From the NCBI GenBank assembly GCA_017435025.1, contig JAFSFU010000050.1, forward strand, positions 1 to 7,232: 7,232 nt of DNA, in the 5' to 3' direction. Below the pieces are notes generated by a model that saw only the letters and a list, made by a program, of their open reading frames with translations, made no database searches and was not told where the DNA came from. Shown here one piece after another: positions 1 through 6,073 of this stretch. The translations under genes were made by a program, and so were the position numbers. How positions within the stretch are numbered: the first letter of the stretch is position 1; every line of letters starts with the position of its first letter. The stretch comes from Lachnospiraceae bacterium. GTDB taxonomy: Bacteria > Bacillota_A > Clostridia > Lachnospirales > Lachnospiraceae.

Positions 1-1121
1 AATTCTACCGGACGTCTTCTACCTGATGCATCCGGCTCACCGAGTTCCATATTAATAACTGTCATACCCTTTACCCAACCCTTTTCATCAACAAGGATTT
101 CAACCGGGTTTGTAAGAAGGTCAAAGATGATACCTTCTTCTTTAGCGTGATGAACTTCTTCCACACGTGCCGGAAGCTCAGCTTCACTTCTTCTGTATAC
201 TACATGAACTTCTGCGCCAAGACGAAGAGCTGTTCTTGCAGCATCCATAGCTACGTTACCGCCGCCAACTACAACAACTTTCTTGTTGAATGTGATCGGT
301 GTATCGTAATCTTCACGGAAAGCTTTCATCAGGTTGCTTCTTGTAAGGTATTCGTTAGCGGAGAATACGCCGTTAGCGTTCTCGCCCGGGATACCCATGA
401 ACTTCGGAAGACCAGCACCGGAACCGATAAATACAGCCTCGAAGCCCTCATCGTCCATTAACTCGTCGATGGATACAGACTTACCGATGATAACGTTTGT
501 CTCGATCTTAACGCCGAGCTTTCTAACGTTGTCGATTTCCGGCTGTACAACTTTCTGCTTCGGAAGACGGAACTCCGGAATACCGTATGTAAGAACTCCG
601 CCCGGCTCATGAAGAGCTTCGAAGATTGTTACATCGTAACCCATCTTAGCAAGGTCGCCTGCACATGTAAGACCAGCTGGGCCGGAACCGATAACAGCAA
701 CCTTCTTGTTCAGTTTCACTTCTGCTGCCTTCGGAACGAAACCGTTCTCTCTGGACCAGTCAGCTACGAAACGCTCTAACTTACCGATGGAGATCGGCTC
801 GCCCTTGATACCGCGGATACACTGACCTTCACACTGGCTCTCCTGCGGACATACACGACCACAAACTGCCGGAAGTGCGGAAGATTTAGCGATGATATTT
901 GCAGCGTCTTCGTACTTTCTCTCTTTTACAGCGCCGATGAATGCCGGGATGTCGATCTTAACCGGGCAACCCTGTACGCACTTAGCGTTCTTACAGCCGA
1001 TACAACGCTGTGCTTCAGCAACTGCTTCTTCTTCATTATATCCGTAGCATACTTCCTCAAAGTTGGTAGCACGTACCTTCGGATCCTGTTCTCTAACAGG
1101 TACTTTCTTTAAAACGTCCAT
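1..1121 (-). CDS. gltA: NfnB/GltA-like NADPH-dependent oxidoreductase subunit (glutamate synthase small-subunit family), 3' end cut off
   Basis: Cytoplasmic FAD/iron-sulfur oxidoreductase of the glutamate synthase small-subunit family. The first 373 residues are visible; family members run to about 460-470, so roughly the last 90 lie beyond the left edge. Reading inward from the start, Cys40, 43, 48 and 52 and then Cys87, 91, 97 and 101 form the two [4Fe-4S] ligand sets. A first Rossmann motif, GSGPAG (145-150), binds FAD. A second, GGGNVA (286-291), followed by VVYRR (307-311), binds the nicotinamide nucleotide; the paired Arg fit NADPH. The start is an ATG 7 nt after AGGAGG (1129-1134). It lies 17 nt downstream of the NfnA-like gene and is surely co-transcribed with it. 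With that partner the likely role is NfnAB, the bifurcating NADH-dependent ferredoxin:NADP+ oxidoreductase. The common database name is NADPH-dependent glutamate synthase, but no glutamate synthase large subunit is seen here, so nitrogen assimilation is the weaker reading. Confidence 0.93.
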   Translation of the reverse strand, partial: MDVLKKVPVREQDPKVRATNFEEVCYGYNEEEAVAEAQRCIGCKNAKCVQGCPVKIDIPAFIGAVKERKYEDAANIIAKSSALPAVCGRVCPQESQCEGQCIRGIKGEPISIGKLERFVADWSRENGFVPKAAEVKLNKKVAVIGSGPAGLTCAGDLAKMGYDVTIFEALHEPGGVLTYGIPEFRLPKQKVVQPEIDNVRKLGVKIETNVIIGKSVSIDELMDDEGFEAVFIGSGAGLPKFMGIPGENANGVFSANEYLTRSNLMKAFREDYDTPITFNKKVVVVGGGNVAMDAARTALRLGAEVHVVYRRSEAELPARVEEVHHAKEEGIIFDLLTNPVEILVDEKGWVKGMTVINMELGEPDASGRRRPVE

Positions 1122-1138
1122 GTCTGTTCCTCCTAAGA

Positions 1139-2017
1139 TTAATTGCAATTGCCGCAGCCGCCGTGATGTGTATCACCTTCACGAGCTTTTAAGAGTGCAC
1201 GGCCTTCTTCTGATTTGTACATAGCCTGACGCTTCATAGCCTCATCGAAATCGATAGCGTGACCATCGAACTCCGGACCATCTACACATGCGAATTTAAC
1301 TTTGCCGCCAACTGTTACACGACATGCACCGCACATACCTGTACCGTCTACCATGATCGGGTTCAGGGAAACGATTGTCGGAAGACCAAGTTCTTTTGTC
1401 AGAAGACAAACGAATTTCATCATGATCATCGGACCAATTGCAATACAAACATCATACTTCTTGCCCTGGTTAACAACGAGATCCTTAATTACCTCTGTAA
1501 CCATACCTTTTCTTACGTAGGAACCGTCATCTGTTGTAACATAGAGGTTACCAACAGCGTCCATTTCCTTCTCAAGAATAAGAAGATCTTTTGTCTTAGC
1601 ACCAACGATAACGTCAGCCTGTACGCCGTGCTCGTGGAGCCATTTAACCTGCGGGTAAACCGGAGCTGTACCAACACCACCAGCTACGAACAGGATCTTC
1701 TTGTTCTTTAATACTTCGATATCTTCATGGCATAACTCGGACGGATTACCTAACGGACCTACGAAGTCATGGAATGCGTCGCCAGCCTTTAATTCAGCCA
1801 TACGCTCTGTGGAACCACCAACAATCTGGAATACGATAGTGATTGTGCCTTCTTCTCTGTTGTAGTCACAAATTGTGAGCGGGATTCTCTCGCCCTTTTC
1901 GTCCATCTTTACGATTACGAATTCACCCGGCAGACAGTTCTTTGCAACTCTCGGTGCTTTAACCACCATAAGATGAATCTTATCCGCCAGCTGCTCTGCT
2001 TTTAAAATCGGATACAT
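1139..2017 (-). CDS. nfnA: NfnA-like sulfide/dihydroorotate dehydrogenase-type FAD/NAD-binding [2Fe-2S] subunit
   Basis: 292-residue cytoplasmic flavoprotein of the PyrK/ferredoxin-reductase type and partner of the GltA/NfnB-like subunit encoded just downstream. An N-terminal FAD beta-barrel carries RIPLTI (44-49). The NAD-binding domain begins at GGVGTAP (113-119). The C-terminal [2Fe-2S] motif reads Asp224-x4-Cys229-x2-Cys232-x11-Cys244, where PyrK has four Cys; an Asp ligand is known in NfnA proteins and favours NfnA over PyrK. No pyrD is adjacent, which points the same way. The tail ends in GGCGNCN. The frame is open upstream to 2110, but I chose the ATG at 2017. It has AGGAGG 10 nt upstream, it begins the family-typical N-terminus MYPILKAEQL, and the upstream extension overlaps the likely promoter. 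The expected role is electron bifurcation between NADH, NADPH and ferredoxin; this is inferred from family and pairing, not shown by sequence alone. Confidence 0.92.
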   Translation of the reverse strand: MYPILKAEQLADKIHLMVVKAPRVAKNCLPGEFVIVKMDEKGERIPLTICDYNREEGTITIVFQIVGGSTERMAELKAGDAFHDFVGPLGNPSELCHEDIEVLKNKKILFVAGGVGTAPVYPQVKWLHEHGVQADVIVGAKTKDLLILEKEMDAVGNLYVTTDDGSYVRKGMVTEVIKDLVVNQGKKYDVCIAIGPMIMMKFVCLLTKELGLPTIVSLNPIMVDGTGMCGACRVTVGGKVKFACVDGPEFDGHAIDFDEAMKRQAMYKSEEGRALLKAREGDTHHGGCGNCN

Positions 2018-2027
2018 AATTCCTCTA

Positions 2028-2033
2028 CCTCCT
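2028..2033 (-). promoter_or_regulatory. Shine-Dalgarno of the NfnA-like gene
   Basis: AGGAGG on the minus strand, 10 nt before the ATG at 2017. It decides that start over the longer open frame reaching 2110, whose first codons have no comparable site. Confidence 0.85.
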
Positions 2034-2081
2034 GTGTAATTTATGCATACTACCCCTATTGGGTTTGCTTTACCATTTTTA

Positions 2082-2110
2082 AGTTTAACACGTTCCGAAC
2101 TCAATATCAA
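2082..2110 (-). promoter_or_regulatory. Extended -10 promoter for the nfnA-gltA unit
   Basis: On the minus strand, TTGATA (2105-2110) and TAAACT (2082-2087) are separated by 17 nt, with TG one base upstream of the -10 (extended -10). Transcription would start near 2075, giving a leader of about 58 nt. The promoter lies in the 104-nt gap after folA, where no terminator is seen, so read-through from folA may add to expression. Assigned by consensus only. Confidence 0.6.
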
Positions 2111-2121
2111 CCTTTTTCCGT

Positions 2122-2610
2122 TTATTTCCTCTCATATTTCCGAAATTCGTAGCAAAGATTGAAGTATGTCTGCTCATCGCTCTCATCTGTCACATGCCAC
2201 TCCGGGTCCTTGTCCAGATTCGGGAAGTGTGTATCTGCCTCGTAAGCATAATCAATCCATGTTACATGAGCGGTATCGCAGTACGGAAGGAACTGTCTGT
2301 AAATCTCCTCTCCGCCGATAATATAAACATCCTCCGGGCGGAACTGTTTCAGATACTCCAATGTTTCCTCTACTGTATGGAACACGACCGTTCCTTTTTT
2401 GTTAAAGCTTTCATTCCTTGTGAGCACCACATTGGTACGTCCCATAAGCGGCTGGCCGGACGGCAAACTCTCCAGAGTCTTTCTTCCCATCACGATGACT
2501 TTTCCCATGGTCTCCTCTCGGAACATTTTCTGGTCACCCGGAATGGACACCAGAAGTTTTCCTTTATTTCCAATAGCCCAGTTTTTATCAACTGCCACGA
2601 TCAGATTCAT
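2122..2610 (-). CDS. folA: Dihydrofolate reductase
   Basis: 162 residues, normal length for bacterial DHFR. It reduces dihydrofolate to tetrahydrofolate with NADPH in the cytoplasm and is the target of trimethoprim. Visible landmarks are the N-terminal strand LIVAVD, WAIG (11-14) in the Met20-type loop, catalytic Asp26 in IPGDQ, GRKTLESLP (42-50) for NADPH, the TNVVLT strand, and IIGGEEIYRQF, the second nucleotide-binding segment. The position equal to Trp22 of the E. coli enzyme is Val21, in the run KLLVSIP; I recall this loop form from Lachnospiraceae DHFRs, so it is probably not a defect. Its start codon overlaps the stop of the metallohydrolase gene (ATGA), with GGAGG a few bases upstream inside that gene, so the two are probably translationally coupled. 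No thymidylate synthase gene is present in the window, although thyA often accompanies folA. Confidence 0.96.
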   Translation of the reverse strand: MNLIVAVDKNWAIGNKGKLLVSIPGDQKMFREETMGKVIVMGRKTLESLPSGQPLMGRTNVVLTRNESFNKKGTVVFHTVEETLEYLKQFRPEDVYIIGGEEIYRQFLPYCDTAHVTWIDYAYEADTHFPNLDKDPEWHVTDESDEQTYFNLCYEFRKYERK

Positions 2611-3482
2611 GCATTATCCTCCATACATTCTCTTTCAATCAATTTTAAAGTTGCCGCTGCATTTAATAGGAACGCAGCCTCCGGATGTTCCTTTTCACTG
2701 ACTTTCCCCTCATGGAATCTCCGTTTCATCTCCAGTTTCCGCTCTTCTTCTGTCTCGAATGTCCGGATAATATCCACGATCTCTTCCTTTGTCTCTCTCA
2801 GCTTTTCATCGATATGATCCCAGATTTTTCCCAGATCAGTTTCTTCTAAAACACCTCTGTGAGAGATCAGAATTCGTTTTGCCGGAGCTTTCCGCAGCTT
2901 CTTTGCCGCATCCAGCGTCATCTCGTATCCAACCAGATAGCAGGGCAGGTACCAGTCACCGTAGAACACGCCCAGTGTTTCACTGGTCAGCATCACATCC
3001 TGATTGATCAAATAAGAAAGGGAACATTTCGTATGCCCCGGCGTCTCATAGACATCAATCCTTATGTCTCCGATCTGCAGAACATCTCCCTCTTTTACCG
3101 TCTCATCAATTCGAAGGAAATTCTCATCATATTCCGGCACATCATCAAGTCCCGCTCCTTTTGCTGCATTCGAGCTGAGACTCCGCATCAGATCGCGGGC
3201 CGACTGCTTCTCCAAGATCTTCGCAGCATATGCACTTCCATATACCTTTGCATTCGGCCACACCTTCTTAACAAACGGTAAACCTGCCACATGATCATAG
3301 TGGGAGTGAGACAGGATCACTGCATCCAGCGGACGATCCCCAATCTCATTCTTTATATTTTCAATCATCTTATCTGCACTGTACGCCATTCCCGCTTCAT
3401 AAAGCACACATGCTTTTTCTCCCTTGATCAGCCAGCTGGCATTGGAATCGTCACCGCAGACGTTCACTAAATAATCTTGCAT
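2607..3482 (-). CDS. MBL-fold metallohydrolase of unknown substrate
   Basis: 291 residues from the chosen start; numbering here counts from the upstream ATG at 3497, five residues earlier. It is a metallo-beta-lactamase-fold hydrolase, probably binuclear, with HSHYDH (64-69) in SHSHYDHVAG, then TPGHT (152-156, His155) and ISHRG (211-215, His213). The bridging acidic ligand, usually Asp, appears to be Glu173 in LTSETLG. The last 75 or so residues are charged and look helical (many E, K, R), a C-terminal cap common in generic members. Nothing indicates a signal peptide, so it is cytoplasmic. Glyoxalase II-like or other thioester/ester hydrolase activity is possible, but the substrate cannot be named. 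It is the first gene of a pair with folA, sharing ATGA. I prefer the ATG at 3482 because GGAGA lies 9 nt upstream; the ATG at 3497 has no Shine-Dalgarno and would sit only about 11 nt from the predicted transcription start. Confidence 0.88.
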   Translation of the reverse strand: MQDYLVNVCGDDSNASWLIKGEKACVLYEAGMAYSADKMIENIKNEIGDRPLDAVILSHSHYDHVAGLPFVKKVWPNAKVYGSAYAAKILEKQSARDLMRSLSSNAAKGAGLDDVPEYDENFLRIDETVKEGDVLQIGDIRIDVYETPGHTKCSLSYLINQDVMLTSETLGVFYGDWYLPCYLVGYEMTLDAAKKLRKAPAKRILISHRGVLEETDLGKIWDHIDEKLRETKEEIVDIIRTFETEEERKLEMKRRFHEGKVSEKEHPEAAFLLNAAATLKLIERECMEDNA

Positions 3483-3491
3483 AATTATATT

Positions 3492-3495
3492 CTCC
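3492..3495 (-). promoter_or_regulatory. Shine-Dalgarno favouring the inner start of the metallohydrolase
   Basis: GGAG (followed by A) on the minus strand, 9 nt before the ATG at 3482. It lies inside the reading frame that would start at 3497, so it supports the shorter protein. Confidence 0.6.
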
Positions 3496-3514
3496 ATAAT
3501 TTGATATCACGTAT

Positions 3515-3523
3515 ATTGTACCA
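3515..3523 (-). promoter_or_regulatory. Extended -10 promoter for the metallohydrolase-folA unit
   Basis: The minus strand reads TGG-TACAAT: a 5/6 match to TATAAT with the extended TGn element. No good -35 lies 16-18 nt upstream, which extended -10 promoters tolerate. Transcription would start near 3508, leaving a leader of about 25 nt that holds the GGAG site. Consensus-based call. Confidence 0.45.
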
Positions 3524-3611
3524 ATATCTTCTCTAAACAGCTAGTCCCAGATATATTTTTACCTCATTTTTTGTCTATTTATTTCTTTTTTAGTTAGTCA
3601 AGTATTTTTCC

Positions 3612-3646
3612 AACACAAAAAGTCCCAGGATATCACCTGAGACTTT
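3612..3646 (-). terminator. Rho-independent terminator of the aldolase-symporter operon
   Basis: On the minus strand the arm at 3636-3646 (AAAGTCTCAGG) pairs with the arm at 3619-3629 (CCTGGGACTTT) over 11 bp with one G-U wobble, around a 6-nt loop, and continues into TTTTTGTG. It begins 40 nt after the symporter stop. In the other direction the wobble becomes a C-A mismatch and no T tract follows, so it is directional for the minus strand. Confidence 0.85.
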
Positions 3647-3686
3647 CTGTATTCTATGTTCTATACATACTCATAATAACTATGAA

Positions 3687-4859
3687 TTAATTCCTTACAG
3701 CATGTTTTTCTTCCAATCTTGAAATCAAAACTGTACCGGCCAGATCACCCAAACAGTTATTAGTCGTCGTTCCCATATCAAACAAACGATAGAATGCTGC
3801 AATAATACCAACAATTTCTGTCGGAAGGCTAAATGCTTCTACTACCACTAAAAGCTTTACAATTCCACTTCCCGGAATTCCACCGCCACCTGTAGATAAA
3901 ATCGCAGAAAGAAGAACTACACGAAGAATCATTGCAATGCTAATTGGCTGTCCACAAACCTGACAGATAAACATAATAACGCATCCATATAATAAAACGC
4001 TTCCATCATAATTCATCTGAGATCCTAACGGGACTGTAAAACTGGAGATACGATCCGGAACATTATACTTTTCACGAGCTACTTTTATATTGACCGGAAT
4101 TGCAGCCACACTACTACATGTAGAAAGAGTATAAATCCAAAGCTCTGCGCTATCTTTAATAAACTTGAATGGATTAATTCCAGCACCAACAAACAATATA
4201 CTTCCATATACTACAACAATATGAACCAAACACGCAAAATAATAAGTACCTAATAACGTGGCCATAGAAGTGAAGATACCTGCACCATATTTACCAAAAG
4301 AAGCACCCATCAAGAAAAAGATACCAACCGGAGATGCTTTCATAATGATACCGATTAGAGAAAATACCATACTACACAATGCATCACAACCTGCAATTAA
4401 TTTTTCACGATGCTCTTCATTTTTTACCAACATGATTGAAACACCAAGCATGACAGCAATAACAACTGTCTGCAAAATATTTGAATCTGCAAATGTTACA
4501 AACATATTTGCTGAAAACATATTGGTAAAAAATTGTGCAACTGTAATATCTATTTCTCCCGTCACCTCTTTTGCTTCCAAACCTGTAAAATTGGCATACT
4601 TTCCTGGCTGAATAATTCCCGCAACAAGCATACCTACTAAGCTAGCAATAATTGTTGTTGCGACATAATAAACCATAATGCGAATTGCAATACGGCCAAG
4701 AGTTTTGATATCTTTTTGAGACGTAATTCCAGTAATAATCGTCATTAATACCATTGGAACAACAATTAATTTAATACAATTAAGCCATATTGTTCCAATA
4801 AACTCCAACTCTACCATAGCATTGCCAAAGATCAAACCAAATATGGCGCCTAATATCAT
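3687..4859 (-). CDS. DAACS-family sodium:amino-acid symporter (GltP/SstT type), 5' end out of frame
   Basis: Inner-membrane secondary transporter of the dicarboxylate/amino acid:cation symporter family. 390 residues are open from the ATG at 4859; the family is usually just above 400. Many hydrophobic segments are present. Landmarks are STCSS (246-250, the serine-rich HP1 tip), NYDGS (283-287, the family's NMDGT sodium/substrate motif), GGGGIPGSG (324-332, HP2), and the TM8 motif with Asp361, Thr364, Asn368 and Asp372. Thr364 replaces the Arg (R397 in GltPh) that binds acidic side chains, so aspartate/glutamate is unlikely; a neutral amino acid such as serine or threonine is favoured. The 4859 start has no convincing ribosome site and falls inside TM1. 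A strong site and ATG (4909) lie 50 nt upstream but one base out of frame. It is probably co-transcribed with the aldolase, whose stop is 25 nt before that ATG. It may be a slightly damaged gene or one rescued by slippage. Confidence 0.9.
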   Translation of the reverse strand: MILGAIFGLIFGNAMVELEFIGTIWLNCIKLIVVPMVLMTIITGITSQKDIKTLGRIAIRIMVYYVATTIIASLVGMLVAGIIQPGKYANFTGLEAKEVTGEIDITVAQFFTNMFSANMFVTFADSNILQTVVIAVMLGVSIMLVKNEEHREKLIAGCDALCSMVFSLIGIIMKASPVGIFFLMGASFGKYGAGIFTSMATLLGTYYFACLVHIVVVYGSILFVGAGINPFKFIKDSAELWIYTLSTCSSVAAIPVNIKVAREKYNVPDRISSFTVPLGSQMNYDGSVLLYGCVIMFICQVCGQPISIAMILRVVLLSAILSTGGGGIPGSGIVKLLVVVEAFSLPTEIVGIIAAFYRLFDMGTTTNNCLGDLAGTVLISRLEEKHAVRN

Positions 4860-4909
4860 TGCAGCAAATACCTGTGTACTAAGTCCTATTTTTTCCCAGC
4901 TATCTTCAT
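4860..4909 (-). pseudogene. Frameshifted 5' end of the symporter gene
   Basis: The ATG at 4909 is 7 nt after AGGGGAG (4917-4923). It reads MKIAGKK and then hits TAG directly after an A6 run (plus-strand T's at 4889-4894). In the symporter frame the codons leading to 4859 read IGLSTQVFAA, a typical DAACS TM1 beginning, but no ATG, GTG or TTG is available before an in-frame TAA. One additional A would fuse both into a 407-residue protein beginning MKIAGKKIGLSTQVFAAM. This indicates a 1-nt loss, a sequence error, or slippage/-1 frameshifting at the A run. Confidence 0.8.
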
Positions 4910-4916
4910 ATTATAA

Positions 4917-4923
4917 CTCCCCT
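4917..4923 (-). promoter_or_regulatory. Shine-Dalgarno of the original symporter start
   Basis: AGGGGAG on the minus strand, 7 nt before the ATG at 4909. It is far stronger than anything ahead of the ATG at 4859, and is the main evidence that translation was meant to begin at 4909. Confidence 0.75.
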
Positions 4924-4934
4924 TTCTTAAAAGA

Positions 4935-5978
4935 CTACAAAGAGCGATCCAATTCAATTATAATATTTGCAGCATTAACAGCATCCTGACTTGTAATTCC
5001 CTTATACAAAACCATGCGTACTTTTACATTACTTCTAAAGGGACGAATCAGTAGTCCAAGCTCTTTTGCCTTTTGGCAAAAAGATTCCGCATCAACACCT
5101 GTTTTGGTCAAATCTAACATGATCATATTAGTTTGAACCTCGTCTTGAATAGCAACTTTCGTTAAGTTTCCTTTAAGCATTGTATGAATTATTTTGGTAT
5201 TCTCAATATCCTCTGTTAAACGCGTGATATTGTTTTTTAATGCATAAATTGCTGGTGCTGCAACAACACCAACCTGTCTCATAACACCACCAAATAATTT
5301 ACGTGTCACACGAGCATTTTTGCAAAATGTTTCGGTTCCGCATAACAAAGAACCAACTGGAGCACCCAACCCTTTCGATACACAGAACATAACCGAATCT
5401 GCATATTGACAGATTTGGTCAGCGGTCGTATTCAGATATACCGCTGCATGGAACAATCTTGCACCGTCCAAATGTATCCATGTCCCATGTTTATCCGCAA
5501 TCTCTCTAATTGCTTTCATCGTTGCAAGATCGATACAATATCCACCAGATGAATTGTGTGAGTTTTCCAAGCAAATATATTTAGAACCGCTTTCTTCTAA
5601 TAGTTTTTCAATCTGTGATGGCTCTGGCATGTGTTTGCTATTTAATTGGTATCGAACAGGAATCAATCGTCCGTAATCTTCCTCAAATACAAACTTTTCC
5701 GTTAACAGAATATGTTGTTCTTCTTCAACCAATACCTTTTCACCAGCTTTGCATTTGGTCATGATTGCAACTGAATTACCAAATGTCCCCGTAGGCATAA
5801 AAACCGCAGATTCTTTACCAGTTAATTTAGCAGCCATATCTTCTAATTCATTAACAGTAAAATCTTCACCCCTACCATTTGCATCAGTTCTCCCATCATC
5901 CCCCATTTTTGCAGAAAGAATTGATTCTAACATAGATAAATCTGGCATTGTTAAAGTATCGCTACGTAAATCAATCAT
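4935..5978 (-). CDS. PLP-dependent threonine aldolase-family enzyme (beta-eliminating lyase/aldolase fold)
   Basis: 347 residues, normal length for low-specificity L-threonine aldolases, which split L-threonine or allo-threonine into glycine and acetaldehyde. It starts with the family signature IDLRSDT. GDD (26-28) and GEDFTVNELE (37-46) follow, separated by a glycine/charged insertion compared with the usual GDDVYGEDPTVN. Further landmarks are PTGTFGN (62-68), His89 as the likely PLP-stacking residue, ENSHNSSGG (138-146), HLDGAR (169-174) with Asp171 for the PLP ring nitrogen, SKGLGAPVGS (201-210) with Lys202 as the Schiff-base lysine, and MRQVG (233-237). Near the C-terminus VRMVLY stands where VRLVTH is common, so specificity may differ from a standard threonine aldolase. 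I chose the ATG at 5978 because GGAGG lies 8 nt upstream; the frame runs five codons further to a TTG that overlaps this site. It is the first gene of an operon with the symporter and is divergent from the LysR-type regulator. Confidence 0.92.
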   Translation of the reverse strand: MIDLRSDTLTMPDLSMLESILSAKMGDDGRTDANGRGEDFTVNELEDMAAKLTGKESAVFMPTGTFGNSVAIMTKCKAGEKVLVEEEQHILLTEKFVFEEDYGRLIPVRYQLNSKHMPEPSQIEKLLEESGSKYICLENSHNSSGGYCIDLATMKAIREIADKHGTWIHLDGARLFHAAVYLNTTADQICQYADSVMFCVSKGLGAPVGSLLCGTETFCKNARVTRKLFGGVMRQVGVVAAPAIYALKNNITRLTEDIENTKIIHTMLKGNLTKVAIQDEVQTNMIMLDLTKTGVDAESFCQKAKELGLLIRPFRSNVKVRMVLYKGITSQDAVNAANIIIELDRSL

Positions 5979-5986
5979 TTGCTTCA

Positions 5987-5991
5987 CCTCC
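5987..5991 (-). promoter_or_regulatory. Shine-Dalgarno fixing the aldolase start
   Basis: GGAGG on the minus strand, 8 nt before the ATG at 5978. The alternative TTG start (5991-5993) overlaps it and is therefore rejected. Confidence 0.85.
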
Positions 5992-6007
5992 AATTAATCA
6001 ACTGACT

Positions 6008-6021
6008 ATTCATGCATGAAT
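6008..6021. promoter_or_regulatory. Perfect 14-bp palindrome in the aldolase leader, possible operator
   Basis: ATTCATGCATGAAT equals its own reverse complement. It sits between the predicted aldolase transcription start (about 6036) and its ribosome site (5987-5991). That position suits a repressor or roadblock site. With no loop it is an unlikely RNA hairpin. Function is inferred from symmetry and location only. Confidence 0.4.
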
Positions 6022-6042
6022 CCTCTTATTGATTCTACATTT

Positions 6043-6071
6043 ATTCTATCTACCATTTGACAAATAATCAA
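6043..6071 (-). promoter_or_regulatory. Promoter of the aldolase-symporter operon
   Basis: On the minus strand, TTGATT (6066-6071) and TAGAAT (6043-6048) lie 17 nt apart, with the start expected near 6036 and a leader of about 57 nt. The imperfect -35 fits an activator-dependent promoter. A perfect TATAAT at 6088-6093 on the same strand is an alternative -10, but it lacks a good -35. Confidence 0.5.
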
Positions 6072-6073
6072 AT
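6055..6073. promoter_or_regulatory. Candidate LysR operator: inverted repeat ATTTGA-N7-TCAAAT
   Basis: Perfect 6-bp arms (6055-6060 and 6068-6073) around a 7-bp centre. They contain TGA-N7-TCA, which satisfies the T-N11-A rule of LysR-type recognition sites. The dyad lies between the divergent genes, and each arm carries the -35 of one of the opposed promoters, so one bound regulator could act on both. The symmetry may partly reflect two facing TTGA boxes, so binding is an inference. Confidence 0.45.

Noticed and set aside
147..461. Plus-strand open frames across 147-612
   Set aside because: They lie antisense to the well-supported GltA/NfnB-like gene, lack ribosome sites and have no recognisable motifs.
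1139..2017. PyrK, the electron-transfer subunit of dihydroorotate dehydrogenase
   Set aside because: No pyrD is adjacent, the cluster motif has Asp in place of the first Cys, and the next gene is an NfnB/GltA-like subunit.
2049..2066. Small ACCC/GGGT hairpin in the nfnA leader as a terminator or riboswitch
   Set aside because: Only 4 bp of stem with no T tract and no larger conserved fold visible in the leader of about 58 nt.
2018..2110. 31-codon N-terminal extension of the NfnA-like protein
   Set aside because: The extension is unlike the family, overlaps the predicted promoter, and the inner ATG has a perfect AGGAGG site.
2194..2817. 207-codon plus-strand open frame opposite folA and the metallohydrolase
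   Set aside because: It is antisense to two genes with clear catalytic motifs and its translation is low-complexity with no family signature.
5979..5993. TTG start five codons upstream in the aldolase frame
   Set aside because: The TTG overlaps the GGAGG site used by the ATG at 5978.
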